Shown here: in pieces, positions 1 to 9,553 of the stretch
Position numbering within the stretch: position 1 is the stretch's first letter
How the letters are laid out: every line of letters begins with the position of its first letter
From: Gilliamella sp. wkB178
Lineage (GTDB): Bacteria; Pseudomonadota; Gammaproteobacteria; Enterobacterales; Orbaceae
DNA length: 64,000 nt
Direction of reading: 5' to 3'
Assembly (NCBI RefSeq): GCF_001690705.1
Contig: NZ_LZGK01000013.1
Span: 310,001-374,000 of the forward strand
Position numbers and translations under genes: made by a program
The notes under the pieces: model-generated
Database searches by the model: none
The model's input: the letters and a program-made list of their open reading frames with translations, nothing else
What the model was told of the DNA's origin: nothing

Positions 1-2
1 AT

Positions 3-266
3 ATTTCACAAAAATATGCCTATACTATTGATGTGAAAAATACTAAACCGTTGCCAATCGACATTGCTATTTATGATCAGTTACCAGTGATTTTAAATAA
101 AGCCATAACTCTTGAAGATACTAAATATGATGGGGCTGATTTAAATAAAGAAACCGGATTATTAACTTGGACACTGTCATTACAGCCGAGTGAAGCTAAA
201 AATCTTAATCTTAGTTTTAAGGTGTCTTACCCTAAAGACAAAGTTGATGAAGTAATTGGCTTATAG
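3..266 (+). CDS. DUF4139 domain protein, C-terminal end (5' truncated by window edge)
   Basis: The reading frame is open from the first bases of the window, so the in-frame GTG at 33 is probably internal and the gene starts upstream. The visible residues end in a pattern (a Leu-Thr-Trp segment, then a Tyr-Pro-Lys-Asp motif and a short Gly-Leu tail) that I recognise as the C-terminus of the DUF4139/MuiA-like beta-sandwich family. These are usually exported proteins of unclear role. The stop lies 25 bp before recD on the same strand, so the two may be co-transcribed. Only about 87 residues are visible, so the domain assignment is by pattern only. Confidence 0.6.
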   Translation: MSQKYAYTIDVKNTKPLPIDIAIYDQLPVILNKAITLEDTKYDGADLNKETGLLTWTLSLQPSEAKNLNLSFKVSYPKDKVDEVIGL

Positions 267-291
267 ACATAATTAACAGAAAGAAAATCGC

Positions 292-2139
292 ATGTTATCC
301 GAATGGCTAAATCAGTTTAAAAAAGATAGTCAAGTAAGTTTGCTAGATATTCATTTAGCCAACTTTTTAACTAATAAAGCGCAGTTTACCGATGTGATCA
401 TCGCTAAGCGATTTAGCTTTATGGTGTTGTCACTGAGTATGGAAGTAAGAGCCGGGCATGTGTGCTTGGATCTTACTCGCCTAAATCCAACTAATATTGA
501 AGCGCAAGTTTACTTAGATTTATTGTCACCAACTACAAATGATTGGTTAAATGCGTTAGCACAAGCTAAAGCTCAGCAAGTGGTGAGTGATGGCGGTGAA
601 TTAGCGCCACTGATTTTTACCCAAAATAAACTGTATTTTCAGCGCATGTGGTTAGATGAACAGCAAGTTGCTAGCTACTTTAATCACACAATGTTGGATG
701 AGCTCACAGTTAAGCAAGCTGATCTAAAACAGATCCTCGAGCAACTGTTTACCAATAATGACAGAGATATTGATTGGCAAAAAGTAGCGGTGGCGGTGGC
801 TTTGACGCGCAAAGTCGCCATTATTTCAGGTGGTCCCGGTACTGGGAAAACTACCACTGTGGCTAAGATTTTAGCCGGAATCCGTTTAACTAGTCCTAAG
901 GCGAGAATTGTAACGGCTGCCCCAACCGGTAAAGCGGCTTCCAGATTGACTGAGTCCCTAAGCCGAGCGATTGAACAGCTAGAGTTAGCTATACTGAATA
1001 TTAAAGCCGAAGCTGTTACTTTACACCGATTATTGGGAGCCAAAGCTGATAACCGCACCTTTAGTTATAATAAGAATAATCAGCTGCATGTTGATGTGTT
1101 AGTGATTGATGAAGCTTCCATGGTTGATTTGAATATGATGGCACGAGTTATTGAGGCGTTACCACCATCAGCTCGGCTCATTTTGTTAGGCGATAAAGAT
1201 CAACTCTCGTCAGTTGAAGCCGGAGCCGTATTTGGTGATTTGTGTGCCTTTATTGCCAGTGGTTATAGTAAAAATAGAGCTAATGAGTTAAGCCAATTAA
1301 CCGGTTATCAAATTCCAGTGCAGCCACAAGCGGCAACTATTACCGATAGTATTTGTTTATTACAAAAAAGTTACCGTTTTAACGAGTCATCTGGCATTGG
1401 TTTATTGGCTAATGCAGTTAAAGAAGGGCGTTATTCGACAGTCAATAAGCTACTTGCTGATGCAACCCTTACTGATGTTCAATACCATCCATTAGTGGCA
1501 CAACAGACTTATCAAGCGGTGCTTGAACAATGTGTTGAACACTATAAGCACTATTTAAACATCATAAAACAACAGCACTCAGCTAATATAGGGGCTATCT
1601 TAGCAGCTTTTGCCCAATACCGGTTATTGTGTGCCGTACGCGATGGCTGGTTTGGGGTTGAAGGTTTAAATCGGCAAATAGAAGCGTTATTAGCCAAACA
1701 CAATTTGATTCGCCATAAACACCAAGACGCTTGGTATATTGGTCGACCAATTATGATTTTACGCAATAGCACAGCTCTAGGACTATATAATGGTGATATT
1801 GGCATTACCCTAGCGGCAGAACATGATAGTTCTAAACTACGGGTTTACTTTCCATTTGCTGATGGTTCGATTAAGGGTTTTTCGCCATTTCGATTACCGG
1901 AACATGAAACCGCTTATGCTATGACCATTCATAAGTCACAAGGTTCTGAGTTTGATAATATTGATATTATCTTACCGAGCGATTATTCGCCATTATTAAA
2001 TCGATCTTTACTTTACACCGCCATCACTCGTGCTAAAAAAAACGTGGCAATTTATGCGACCGAGTCAGTTTTATCCCAAGCAGTTAAATCGCAAACTGAG
2101 CGCCATAGTGGTTTAGTTAATTTATTGCAAAATAATTAA
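292..2139 (+). CDS. recD: Exodeoxyribonuclease V alpha subunit RecD
   Basis: RecD is the 5'-3' helicase subunit of RecBCD, which processes double-strand ends for recombination. The 615 residues match the usual length of about 608. Seen: an N-terminal RecD domain, Walker A GGPGTGKTTT near residue 181, Walker B VLVIDEAS near 270, a GDKDQLSSVEAG motif near 299, and superfamily 1B motifs TIHKSQGSEFD near 541 and YTAITRAKK near 573. In E. coli recD follows recB. Here it follows a DUF4139 gene, and recB and recC are not in the window. A hairpin lies downstream at 2204-2223. Confidence 0.95.
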   Translation: MLSEWLNQFKKDSQVSLLDIHLANFLTNKAQFTDVIIAKRFSFMVLSLSMEVRAGHVCLDLTRLNPTNIEAQVYLDLLSPTTNDWLNALAQAKAQQVVSDGGELAPLIFTQNKLYFQRMWLDEQQVASYFNHTMLDELTVKQADLKQILEQLFTNNDRDIDWQKVAVAVALTRKVAIISGGPGTGKTTTVAKILAGIRLTSPKARIVTAAPTGKAASRLTESLSRAIEQLELAILNIKAEAVTLHRLLGAKADNRTFSYNKNNQLHVDVLVIDEASMVDLNMMARVIEALPPSARLILLGDKDQLSSVEAGAVFGDLCAFIASGYSKNRANELSQLTGYQIPVQPQAATITDSICLLQKSYRFNESSGIGLLANAVKEGRYSTVNKLLADATLTDVQYHPLVAQQTYQAVLEQCVEHYKHYLNIIKQQHSANIGAILAAFAQYRLLCAVRDGWFGVEGLNRQIEALLAKHNLIRHKHQDAWYIGRPIMILRNSTALGLYNGDIGITLAAEHDSSKLRVYFPFADGSIKGFSPFRLPEHETAYAMTIHKSQGSEFDNIDIILPSDYSPLLNRSLLYTAITRAKKNVAIYATESVLSQAVKSQTERHSGLVNLLQNN

Positions 2140-2203
2140 TTTATTTGGTAGGTTAGTCAGTAATGTGGTTAGAGTTTATAAAACGTTCTTAAGACGATCA
2201 AAA

Positions 2204-2223
2204 ACAGGGCTTTGCAGCCCTGT
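2204..2223 (-). terminator. Rho-independent terminator of the glt operon
   Basis: A perfect 8-bp GC-rich stem (ACAGGGCT/AGCCCTGT) with a four-base loop lies between the convergent recD and gltL genes. Read on the minus strand the stem is followed at once by TTTTT, so it best terminates gltIJKL. On the plus strand the T-run is displaced and weaker, but it may also stop recD transcription. Confidence 0.8.
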
Positions 2224-2245
2224 GATTTTAACTTAGTGGATGATG

Positions 2246-2971
2246 TTAGTGAATAATCTTGGCTAAAAAGTCTTTAGCACGATCTGATTGTGGGTTAGTG
2301 AAGAATTGTTCTTTAGAGGTATCTTCAATAATTTCACCTGCATCCATAAAGATTACGCGGTGCGCCACCTTACGCGCAAAGCCCATTTCGTGGGTCACTA
2401 CCATCATGGTCATGCCTTCGTAAGCCAGTTCCACCATAACATCTAACACTTCATTAACCATTTCCGGGTCTAGCGCCGAAGTAGGTTCATCAAAGAGCAT
2501 GACAATTGGGTCCATACAGAGTGCGCGGGCAATCGCCACACGTTGTTGTTGACCACCAGAAAGTTGCGCTGGGTATTTGTCAGCATGAGCTAATAATCCT
2601 ACTCGTTCAAGTAGACTAAGTGCCTTTTCACGAGCTTCGTCATCAGAACGACCCAATACTTTGATTTGCGCTAAAGTTAGGTTTTTTAAAATTGTTAAAT
2701 GTGGAAACAATTCAAAATGTTGGAACACCATACCCACTTTAGAACGTAATTTGGCTAAATTAGTTGCTTTGCTAGTTATTTCAGTGCCATCAATAATAAT
2801 TTTTCCCTTTTGAACTGGTTCCAAACCATTAACAGTTTTAATTAATGTTGATTTTCCTGAACCTGAAGGTCCACAAACAACCACAACCTCGCCTTTACCA
2901 ACTCTAGTTGAGCAGTTTTTTAATACTTGAAATTGTCCATACCATTTTGATACATTTTCTAAGGAGATCAT
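2246..2971 (-). CDS. gltL: Glutamate/aspartate ABC transporter ATP-binding protein
   Basis: This is the cytoplasmic ATPase that powers uptake of glutamate and aspartate through GltJK. It has 241 residues, the same as the E. coli protein. Walker [10 protein letters not shown] is at residues 34-42, the signature LSGGQQQR near 138 and Walker [12 protein letters not shown] near 158. The start codon overlaps the gltK stop as ATGA, indicating translational coupling. It is the last gene of gltIJKL and is followed by the terminator at 2204-2223. Other polar amino acid ATPases are very similar, but the lnt neighbourhood supports glt. Confidence 0.92.
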   Translation of the reverse strand: MISLENVSKWYGQFQVLKNCSTRVGKGEVVVVCGPSGSGKSTLIKTVNGLEPVQKGKIIIDGTEITSKATNLAKLRSKVGMVFQHFELFPHLTILKNLTLAQIKVLGRSDDEAREKALSLLERVGLLAHADKYPAQLSGGQQQRVAIARALCMDPIVMLFDEPTSALDPEMVNEVLDVMVELAYEGMTMMVVTHEMGFARKVAHRVIFMDAGEIIEDTSKEQFFTNPQSDRAKDFLAKIIH

Positions 2972-3669
2972 CTATTTATCCCTTTCTTAAAATAATTAAC
3001 TAAACGTGAAGCAGTAAAACAAATTATAAAATAACTCGCTGCTGCAAAAATAATCATTGAATATTTAACCGTGCCACCTTGTACATTACCGATTTGAGTC
3101 ACACTGGCGCCAAATAGGTCGATTAAGCTCATTACATACACTAACGAGGTATCCTGGAATAGGATGATACCCTGAGTTAATAATAATGGCACCATTGATC
3201 TAAATGCTTGCGGTAAAATAATTAAGCGCATAGTTTGGCTTTTGGTCATGCCTAATGCATAAGCAGCATGGTATTGACCTTTGGCTACCGCATTAATACC
3301 AGCACGGATGATTTCCGAGTAATAGGCTGCTTCAAATAGCGCAAACGCAATCATCGCCGAAACTACACGCACATCGGCATAAGGGGGAAGATTAAATACA
3401 TACTTAATAACTTGCGGCAATGCCAAGTAGAACCATAACAATACCAATAATAATGGAATGGAACGGAACAAGTTAACATAAAATTTAGCAAAAATATTAA
3501 GAAGCTGATTATTTGATAAGCGCATTAATGCCAGAACCGTACCCCAAACAATCCCGAAAATTACGGCATTTAAGGTGATTTTCGTGGTGAGCCATAATCC
3601 ACTTAATAATAAATGATAATTATCGAATACCAATGAAGGTATATTTGCAATCCAATCAATTAACTGCAT
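2968..3669 (-). CDS. gltK: Glutamate/aspartate ABC transporter permease GltK
   Basis: Inner-membrane permease of the HisMQ type, which forms the channel with GltJ. Several hydrophobic segments and the permease loop with the [13 protein letters not shown] motif are visible. A longer frame opens at 3681, but the ATG at 3669 is preferred. A perfect GGAGGA (3674-3679) sits five bases upstream of it, and it lies just after the gltJ stop (3671-3673). The 3' end overlaps gltL by 4 bp. Confidence 0.92.
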   Translation of the reverse strand: MQLIDWIANIPSLVFDNYHLLLSGLWLTTKITLNAVIFGIVWGTVLALMRLSNNQLLNIFAKFYVNLFRSIPLLLVLLWFYLALPQVIKYVFNLPPYADVRVVSAMIAFALFEAAYYSEIIRAGINAVAKGQYHAAYALGMTKSQTMRLIILPQAFRSMVPLLLTQGIILFQDTSLVYVMSLIDLFGASVTQIGNVQGGTVKYSMIIFAAASYFIICFTASRLVNYFKKGINR

Positions 3670-3670
3670 T

Positions 3671-4405
3671 TTATCCTCCATGACTCATATTAGGTAAGCG
3701 GGTATGCTTTTCGACCACGCGCATAATAAATAACACCGCATAGTTAATCAGCATAAAGGCGATAGTAACGCCACATAAAATTTCTACAATGCTATTTGTA
3801 GATTCGTTAATACGATCAATTTGCCCAATTAAATCGATTAAACCAATGGTCGAAGCCACTGAAGAGTTTTTAATAATATTGGTCATTTCCGACGTTAATG
3901 GCGGGATTATACGCCTGTACGCGTTAGGTAATAAAATGTATTGGTAAGTTTGCCGATTAGTTAAACCAAGTGCCACTCCAGCATATTTTTGCCCTTTGGG
4001 TAGGGTTTGGATACCGGTACGAACTTGTTCAGCAATACGTGCGGAGGTAAATAGCCCTAAAGCAAGTGCCGCTGTGATGAACGAACTTACGTTAGGTGAT
4101 AATCCGGAAATAAACCAGGTTTTTAAGCTGCCGGTTAATAGTTCCGGTAACAGCATATACCACAAAAACATTTGCACTAATAAAGGAATATTCCTGAATA
4201 GCTGAATATAGCTAGCGGCAAAGTTTTGTAGCAACTTGCTGTCTAAGGTTCTGCAAATCCCTACTAGCGATCCTAGTATAAAGGCGATGATCCAGGCAGT
4301 AACCGCTAAAGAAGCTGTTACCAACACACCGTCTAATAACCAGTTTAAGTAAATTCCATCACCGTAGGGGGTAGAATCAAAAAATAATGTCCAATTAAAA
4401 CTCAT
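3671..4405 (-). CDS. gltJ: Glutamate/aspartate ABC transporter permease GltJ
   Basis: Second permease subunit of the glutamate/aspartate importer, 244 residues (E. coli about 246). It has an N-terminal periplasmic stretch, multiple membrane segments and the [14 protein letters not shown]-type coupling loop. The last codons (Gly-Gly-stop) encode the Shine-Dalgarno sequence of gltK, so translation of the two permeases is coupled. It lies 85 bp downstream of gltI. Confidence 0.92.
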   Translation of the reverse strand: MSFNWTLFFDSTPYGDGIYLNWLLDGVLVTASLAVTAWIIAFILGSLVGICRTLDSKLLQNFAASYIQLFRNIPLLVQMFLWYMLLPELLTGSLKTWFISGLSPNVSSFITAALALGLFTSARIAEQVRTGIQTLPKGQKYAGVALGLTNRQTYQYILLPNAYRRIIPPLTSEMTNIIKNSSVASTIGLIDLIGQIDRINESTNSIVEILCGVTIAFMLINYAVLFIMRVVEKHTRLPNMSHGG

Positions 4406-4490
4406 AATATATTTTTATTTTATTAAATTAGATTATGTACTAAATACTGTTACATATTTAGTACATAAGATTAGAAAGATAAGAAAAGTA

Positions 4491-5399
4491 TTAATCTAAT
4501 GCTTTATCATTAGGATTGGCAAAAAGCTCAACCATCTTAGGCGAAATTTCTAGAGCCATATTTGCACCTTTTGGCGGCACCGGTTGAGTAAACCATTTGT
4601 TATATGATTGTAATGCTTTTCCTGATTTTTGGGCATCGGCAATGGTTTTGTCCATTAATTGTTTAAATTGAACATCATCTTTTCTTAACATACAGCCATA
4701 AGCTTCGTAAGAAAGTGGTTCACCAACAATTTTCCAGTCTGCCGGATTAATGGCTCGTGAACGTTCACCCGCAAGTAAAGCATCATCCATCAAAAAGGCA
4801 ACCGCACGACCAGTTTCTAAAGCATTAAATGCATCTCCATGATCTTTAGGGGTGATAATACGAATACCGAGATTTTCGTTACTATTGATTTGATTTAAAC
4901 GGATTTCCGAAGTGGTTCCCGCTGTGGTTACCACATTTTTTCCTTTAAGATCTTCAATACTATTGATATTGCTGTCTGCTTTAACTAAAAAGCGGGTACC
5001 CACAATAAAAATACTATCGGAAAAACCAACAGTTTTTTGGCGTTCTAAATTATTAGTAGTAGAGCCACATTCAAAATCATAGGTATAGTTATTCAATAAT
5101 TGAATACGAGTTTTTGAGGTAACTGGTAAATATTTCACTTTAAGATTAGGTAAATTTAATTCTTTTTTAACGGCATCCACAATTAAATTAGAATAATCTT
5201 GTGAGTAACCAATTACTTCTTGATTATCACCATAATAAGAAAATGGAATAGAAGATTCACGATGACCAACAACAATAACACCACTTTCTTTGATTTTGGC
5301 TAATGTACCACTTAGTTCTTCTGCAATCGCTGAACCAGTCATTAGGCCTAACATTGCAAATGATAATACTAATTTGGTTAATTTTGTCTTTTTGTTCAT
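4491..5399 (-). CDS. gltI: Periplasmic glutamate/aspartate-binding protein GltI
   Basis: SBP_bac_3-type solute-binding protein that captures glutamate/aspartate in the periplasm and delivers it to GltJK. Its 302 residues equal the E. coli length. A Sec signal peptide with cleavage after an Ala-Ile-Ala (about residue 26) is clear. The ligand-binding lobe begins with GHRESSIPFSYY. It is the first gene of the operon. A TATAAT-like element on the minus strand at 5465-5470 could be its -10, but I see no good -35. Confidence 0.93.
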   Translation of the reverse strand: MNKKTKLTKLVLSFAMLGLMTGSAIAEELSGTLAKIKESGVIVVGHRESSIPFSYYGDNQEVIGYSQDYSNLIVDAVKKELNLPNLKVKYLPVTSKTRIQLLNNYTYDFECGSTTNNLERQKTVGFSDSIFIVGTRFLVKADSNINSIEDLKGKNVVTTAGTTSEIRLNQINSNENLGIRIITPKDHGDAFNALETGRAVAFLMDDALLAGERSRAINPADWKIVGEPLSYEAYGCMLRKDDVQFKQLMDKTIADAQKSGKALQSYNKWFTQPVPPKGANMALEISPKMVELFANPNDKALD

Positions 5400-5626
5400 A
5401 CTAATCTCCTACTGTTTAATTTGTATCATATTAAATTTATTTAATATTTTTACAAAGGGGGTATATTATAACTTATTTTTCTGCATAAAAGTACTTTTTA
5501 CTGTTTATTTATATATCATTAGAGCCTAGTGAATCCATGGTAGCTTATGGTTTAGTACCAGATTGGATACACCCCTTTAGTTAGTAACCAAATATATTTA
5601 AGCAATATTTATGCCAGTATCATTTA

Positions 5627-7168
5627 TTATTTAGTTTTTTTGAAGCAAAGCAGAACAAATAGTAATAGTAGCAACGTGAAATAAGGAATATAGCCCCATT
5701 TAGCATAAGGGGTCATACCAGTTGTTGGGGAAAGTGTTTGCGTTAACACTGCGGTTTGGAATTGCGGAAGTTGCTGAATAATATGGCCATGCTGATCAAT
5801 GATAGCCGTGATGCCATTGTTGGTACTACGGATTAATGGGCGACCAAATTCTATCGCTCGAGCTTGAGCCATTTGTAAGTGTTGCCAAGGACCAATACTG
5901 TCTCCAAACCAAGCATCATTGGATACGGTGAGTAAAAAATCAGTGTCGGGAGTAAAGTTTTGCCACACTAAATTCGATAAAATCACTTCATAACAAATAG
6001 CGGTAGTGAATTTAAATCCCTTAATGGTTAGTGGCGGCTGTTTTTCGTCACCCGCTTTCATTGCCGACATTGGGATGTCAAGGAGTTCCGCAATCGGCTC
6101 TAGTACCGATTCTAACGGCGTAAATTCCCCAAAGGGTACTAAATGGTGTTTTTGATAACGATTAGTGGTTGGGTATTGATAGGGCGTTTCTTCACCTAGC
6201 ACTAATAGAGTGTTGTAAATGCTACTGTTAGTTGCCAACAAATTATCAGCCGGGCGGAAGTCAATAATCCCTACCGCAATTTCACTTTCATTGGCTCGGG
6301 CTTCATTATCTAGATACTGTAAAAAAGGTTGTTGATTTAATTCATAATCGGTAATACTGGCTTCAGACCAGATAATAATCTTACCTTTACTAAAGTTGGC
6401 ATTAGTAAGTTGAGCATAAGTATTTAGCGTGTTATTTAATTGTTCACTATTCCAACGTAACGATTGGCTAATATTCCCTTGAATTAGGGCAAAATTAGCC
6501 GAGCGTTGCGTATCTACGGTAGTCCAATTAATATTATTGAATGAAAATGGTGCAATTACGATCAGCAATAGTGCAATAATAGCACCAAATATGTGCTTTT
6601 TTTGCGCGATCGTTTTTAAATGGTATAGGCTGTAAACGACTAATCCACAAACAATAGTGGTGAGTAGATTAACTCCATCAATACCAATAATTGGAAAATA
6701 GGCGCGTAAAGGACTATCTAGTTGACTATAGCCTAATTGTAACCAAGCAAAGCCGGTTAAAATGTAACCGCGTAAAAACTCGGTTAATTGCCAAATGATC
6801 GGTGCAGCCAGGACTAATTGCTTAAAGGAAAACTTGGGCGCAAAGCGGTCGATTAGCCTAAGTAACAGGCTAAATAGCATGGGGTATAAGGCCATATAAA
6901 CAACTAATAAGCCTAATATGATTATGGCAACAGCGGTTGGTAATTCACCATATTGTTTAATGCTGATATAAACCCAATGGATACCAGTAGCAAAATAACC
7001 AATACCCCAACCAAGACCTATAAATAGGGCTTGTTTTTTAGATTTATCCGCAATTAGCCACAGTAGAGCCGCAAATGAGATAAATGACAACGGCCAAATA
7101 TGAAATGGGGCATAGCAAAAAACAGCGATGCCACCAGCGATTAAACTAAATATTACATGTTTAAGCAT
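5627..7168 (-). CDS. lnt: Apolipoprotein N-acyltransferase
   Basis: Lnt adds the third acyl chain to the N-terminal cysteine of outer-membrane lipoproteins, at the periplasmic face of the inner membrane. It has 513 residues with an N-terminal membrane part of several helices and a C-terminal nitrilase domain. The catalytic triad fits the family: Glu in WSEAS near 267, Lys in the [10 protein letters not shown] segment near 338, and Cys in TAICYE near 390. The start overlaps the end of corC by 8 bp, a conserved enterobacterial arrangement. Lipoprotein clients in this window include MltB and LpoB. Confidence 0.95.
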   Translation of the reverse strand: MLKHVIFSLIAGGIAVFCYAPFHIWPLSFISFAALLWLIADKSKKQALFIGLGWGIGYFATGIHWVYISIKQYGELPTAVAIIILGLLVVYMALYPMLFSLLLRLIDRFAPKFSFKQLVLAAPIIWQLTEFLRGYILTGFAWLQLGYSQLDSPLRAYFPIIGIDGVNLLTTIVCGLVVYSLYHLKTIAQKKHIFGAIIALLLIVIAPFSFNNINWTTVDTQRSANFALIQGNISQSLRWNSEQLNNTLNTYAQLTNANFSKGKIIIWSEASITDYELNQQPFLQYLDNEARANESEIAVGIIDFRPADNLLATNSSIYNTLLVLGEETPYQYPTTNRYQKHHLVPFGEFTPLESVLEPIAELLDIPMSAMKAGDEKQPPLTIKGFKFTTAICYEVILSNLVWQNFTPDTDFLLTVSNDAWFGDSIGPWQHLQMAQARAIEFGRPLIRSTNNGITAIIDQHGHIIQQLPQFQTAVLTQTLSPTTGMTPYAKWGYIPYFTLLLLLFVLLCFKKTK

Positions 7169-8033
7169 TCTCGGCTAACTCTAAATTAGGCACGGTGGCC
7201 CCTTCAGGAATAGTTACATGCAGTTGGATGATCCGCCGGCGATCGGCAATGATGACTTTAAAGGTGTAACCATCAATGGTAATGCTTTCACCGCGTACTG
7301 GCAAACGGCCAAAGTGTTGCATGACTAGCCCACCAATGGTATCCATCTCATCATCACTAAAGTTGGTGCCAAAGGTTTCATTAAAATCTTCAACAGGCGT
7401 TAGTGCCCGGACTGAATAAACGGTTTGTGATAATCGGCGAATATCACGATCTTCTACTTCATCATATTCATCTTCTATGTCACCAACAATAAGTTCTAAA
7501 ATATCTTCAATAGTGACTAAACCAGAAACTCCACCAAATTCGTCAATAGCAATTGCCATATGGTAACGCTGTAAACGGAATTCTTTTAACATGTGATCGA
7601 CGCGTTTACTTTCAGGCACGACTACAGTTGGGCGTAAGATTTTTTTGAGATCAAAATTATTTATGCCTTGGCGAATAAAAATAAGTAGATCTTTAGCTAA
7701 CAAGATGCCTTCAATATGATCGCGATTTTCACTAATAACCGGGTAACGAGAGTGACCATGTTCGGAGATAATATCTAAACATTCATCGAGAGTGTAATTG
7801 TCTTTGATGGTTACAATTTGCGAGCGAGGGATCATGATATCACGAACGCGTTGCTCAGCAATTTCCATTACACCTTCAATCATGTCCAAAGTGTCAGGAT
7901 CTATCAGGTCATTTTCTTCGGCTTCACGGATAACTTCGATCAATTCTTCTTTGTCTTTTGGTTCCGAATTAAATAATTGATCCAACCATAAGGCGAAGCC
8001 TTTTTTGGGTCTCCGGTGATTATCATCACTCAT
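7161..8033 (-). CDS. corC: CorC/YbeX family CBS-domain protein
   Basis: Cytoplasmic protein of 290 residues linked to magnesium/cobalt efflux and, in E. coli, to ribosome maturation. Two CBS domains are visible ([15 protein letters not shown] onward and [19 protein letters not shown]), followed by a C-terminal CorC/HlyC transporter-associated domain. It lies between ybeY and lnt and overlaps lnt. The exact biochemical role of YbeX is unsettled. Confidence 0.93.
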   Translation of the reverse strand: MSDDNHRRPKKGFALWLDQLFNSEPKDKEELIEVIREAEENDLIDPDTLDMIEGVMEIAEQRVRDIMIPRSQIVTIKDNYTLDECLDIISEHGHSRYPVISENRDHIEGILLAKDLLIFIRQGINNFDLKKILRPTVVVPESKRVDHMLKEFRLQRYHMAIAIDEFGGVSGLVTIEDILELIVGDIEDEYDEVEDRDIRRLSQTVYSVRALTPVEDFNETFGTNFSDDEMDTIGGLVMQHFGRLPVRGESITIDGYTFKVIIADRRRIIQLHVTIPEGATVPNLELAENA

Positions 8034-8143
8034 TTGCTCTCATCCTTTCTTGTTGTTAATTTACTTATATTTCTTTATAACTTTGCCATTACATTTCATG
8101 ATTAATCTTACCACATGCATAAATAATGTAATCGATACTTTTG

Positions 8144-8608
8144 TTAGTCAATTGCTTGATAAGGATCTGCAAATCCTAATTGTTGCATAATGTCTATTTC
8201 GATATTTTCCATTTCTTCCGCTTCTTCGTCAAGAATATGATCGTAACCCAGTAGATGCAAACAACCGTGGACGATCATATGCGCCCAATGTGAGGTTAAT
8301 GATTTATGCTGTTCTTGGGCTTCGGCTTCAACGATTTGTTTACAAATAATTAGATCACCTAGCAATGGTACTTCAATTTCAATCGGCGATTCAAAAGGGA
8401 ATGACAGCACATTGGTAGGTTTGTCTTTATGCCGATAGGTATTATTTAATTGTTGGCTCTCAGCAGCATCGACAATGCGGATCGTGATTTCAGCTTTATC
8501 CATAAATTGTGGCAAAATAACCTCTAGCCACTGCATAATTTGTGATTCACTTGGCAGGTTTTCATGGTCATTGGTAGCAATTTGTAAGTCTAATATAATT
8601 TCGCTCAT
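8144..8608 (-). CDS. ybeY: Endoribonuclease YbeY
   Basis: Single-strand endoribonuclease needed for 16S rRNA 3' maturation and ribosome quality control. It has 154 residues. The zinc site [11 protein letters not shown] with three histidines is intact, and the preceding [15 protein letters not shown] block is typical. In E. coli ybeZ (PhoH-like ATPase) and miaB lie upstream, but here rlmH and rsfS take that place, 17 bp away. Confidence 0.95.
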   Translation of the reverse strand: MSEIILDLQIATNDHENLPSESQIMQWLEVILPQFMDKAEITIRIVDAAESQQLNNTYRHKDKPTNVLSFPFESPIEIEVPLLGDLIICKQIVEAEAQEQHKSLTSHWAHMIVHGCLHLLGYDHILDEEAEEMENIEIDIMQQLGFADPYQAID

Positions 8609-8625
8609 GGTAGGTGACTCGCTAT

Positions 8626-9096
8626 TTATTCACGATGATAAGGATGATTGGTGGTTAAACTCCATGCTCGGTACAGGCTTTCAGCAACAATCACTCGCAC
8701 TAAAGGATGGGGTAAAGTTAATGGTGACAATGACCAACTTTGCTCGGCGCTAGCTTTACAAGCGGGGGCGAGTCCTTCTGGGCCGCCAATCAACAAACTG
8801 ACGTCACGACCATCAGTCTTCCAGCGTTCAAGTTGCTCGGCTAAATCATGGGTGGTGTAGGGCTTGCCAGGAATATCTAAGGTAACAATACGGTTGCCTT
8901 TACCACAAGCCGCTAGCATTAATTCGCCTTCTTTGTCTAGAATTCGCGGAATATCAGCATTTTTAGTGCGTTTGCCAGCGGGGATTTCTATTAATTCTAA
9001 CGGCATATCTTTGGGGAAACGCGTACGGTAATCGTCAAAAGCGGTGGTTACCCAGTTTGGCATTTTGGTGCCAACAGCAATAAGCTGTATCTTCAC
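8626..9096 (-). CDS. rlmH: 23S rRNA pseudouridine-1915 N3-methyltransferase RlmH
   Basis: SPOUT-class methyltransferase acting on the assembled 70S ribosome, 156 residues. The knot region [11 protein letters not shown], the [13 protein letters not shown] helix and the C-terminal HPYHRE needed for catalysis are all present. It lies 4 bp from rsfS, the conserved rsfS-rlmH pair. In E. coli that pair sits upstream of mrdAB, whereas here it is joined to ybeY-corC-lnt. Confidence 0.95.
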   Translation of the reverse strand: MKIQLIAVGTKMPNWVTTAFDDYRTRFPKDMPLELIEIPAGKRTKNADIPRILDKEGELMLAACGKGNRIVTLDIPGKPYTTHDLAEQLERWKTDGRDVSLLIGGPEGLAPACKASAEQSWSLSPLTLPHPLVRVIVAESLYRAWSLTTNHPYHRE

Positions 9097-9100
9097 TTAA

Positions 9101-9415
9101 TTAACTCCACAGCTTCTCAAGTTCATAAAGTTGACGGCTTTCAGCCTGCATGATGTGCACAATAACTGAATCCATATCAACCACAACCCAATCAGCATCA
9201 TTTTGCCCCTCACTGCCTAAAACTAGGTGCCCTTGTTTTTTAGCTTCATCTAATAAATGGCTGGCAATTGAGGCTACATGGCGATTAGATGTACCGGTGC
9301 AAATTATCATATAATCGGTAATACTGGATTTGCCCCGAACATCAAGTGTGACAATATCTGTACCTTTTAAATCATCAATTTTATCGCAAATAAAATCTTG
9401 TAACGACTGCTGCAA
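9101..9415 (-). CDS. rsfS: Ribosomal silencing factor RsfS
   Basis: Binds L14 and blocks subunit joining during starvation. It has 104 residues with the DUF143 core [20 protein letters not shown] and the C-terminal [11 protein letters not shown]. The start appears to be TTG at 9415, since no ATG is in frame nearby. A GAGAGA sequence about seven bases upstream supports it. It is the first gene of a run rsfS-rlmH-ybeY-corC-lnt. An extended -10 is seen at 9448-9456. Confidence 0.93.
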   Translation of the reverse strand: MQQSLQDFICDKIDDLKGTDIVTLDVRGKSSITDYMIICTGTSNRHVASIASHLLDEAKKQGHLVLGSEGQNDADWVVVDMDSVIVHIMQAESRQLYELEKLWS

Positions 9416-9447
9416 AATAATCTCTCTATTACTAACAATAAAATTCT

Positions 9448-9456
9448 ATTATAACA
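9448..9456 (-). promoter_or_regulatory. Extended -10 promoter element for rsfS operon
   Basis: On the minus strand this reads TGTTATAAT, an extended -10 (TGnTATAAT), 33 bp upstream of the rsfS TTG. No good -35 lies 16-18 bp further upstream, which is common for extended -10 promoters. Assignment by sequence match only. Confidence 0.45.
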
Positions 9457-9553
9457 TGTTTCCAAAATCTCGACTATGCTAACCGGCGACGAGTAATTGG
9501 CTGTAAAGATGTTTCCTGAGAAGGGTACGTTTCAGTATAAAAACCGCTAAAAA

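Noticed and set aside
684-1058. 124-codon open frame on the minus strand inside recD
   Set aside because: Lies fully opposite a strongly conserved gene; the translation is low-complexity with no family resemblance. Shadow frame.
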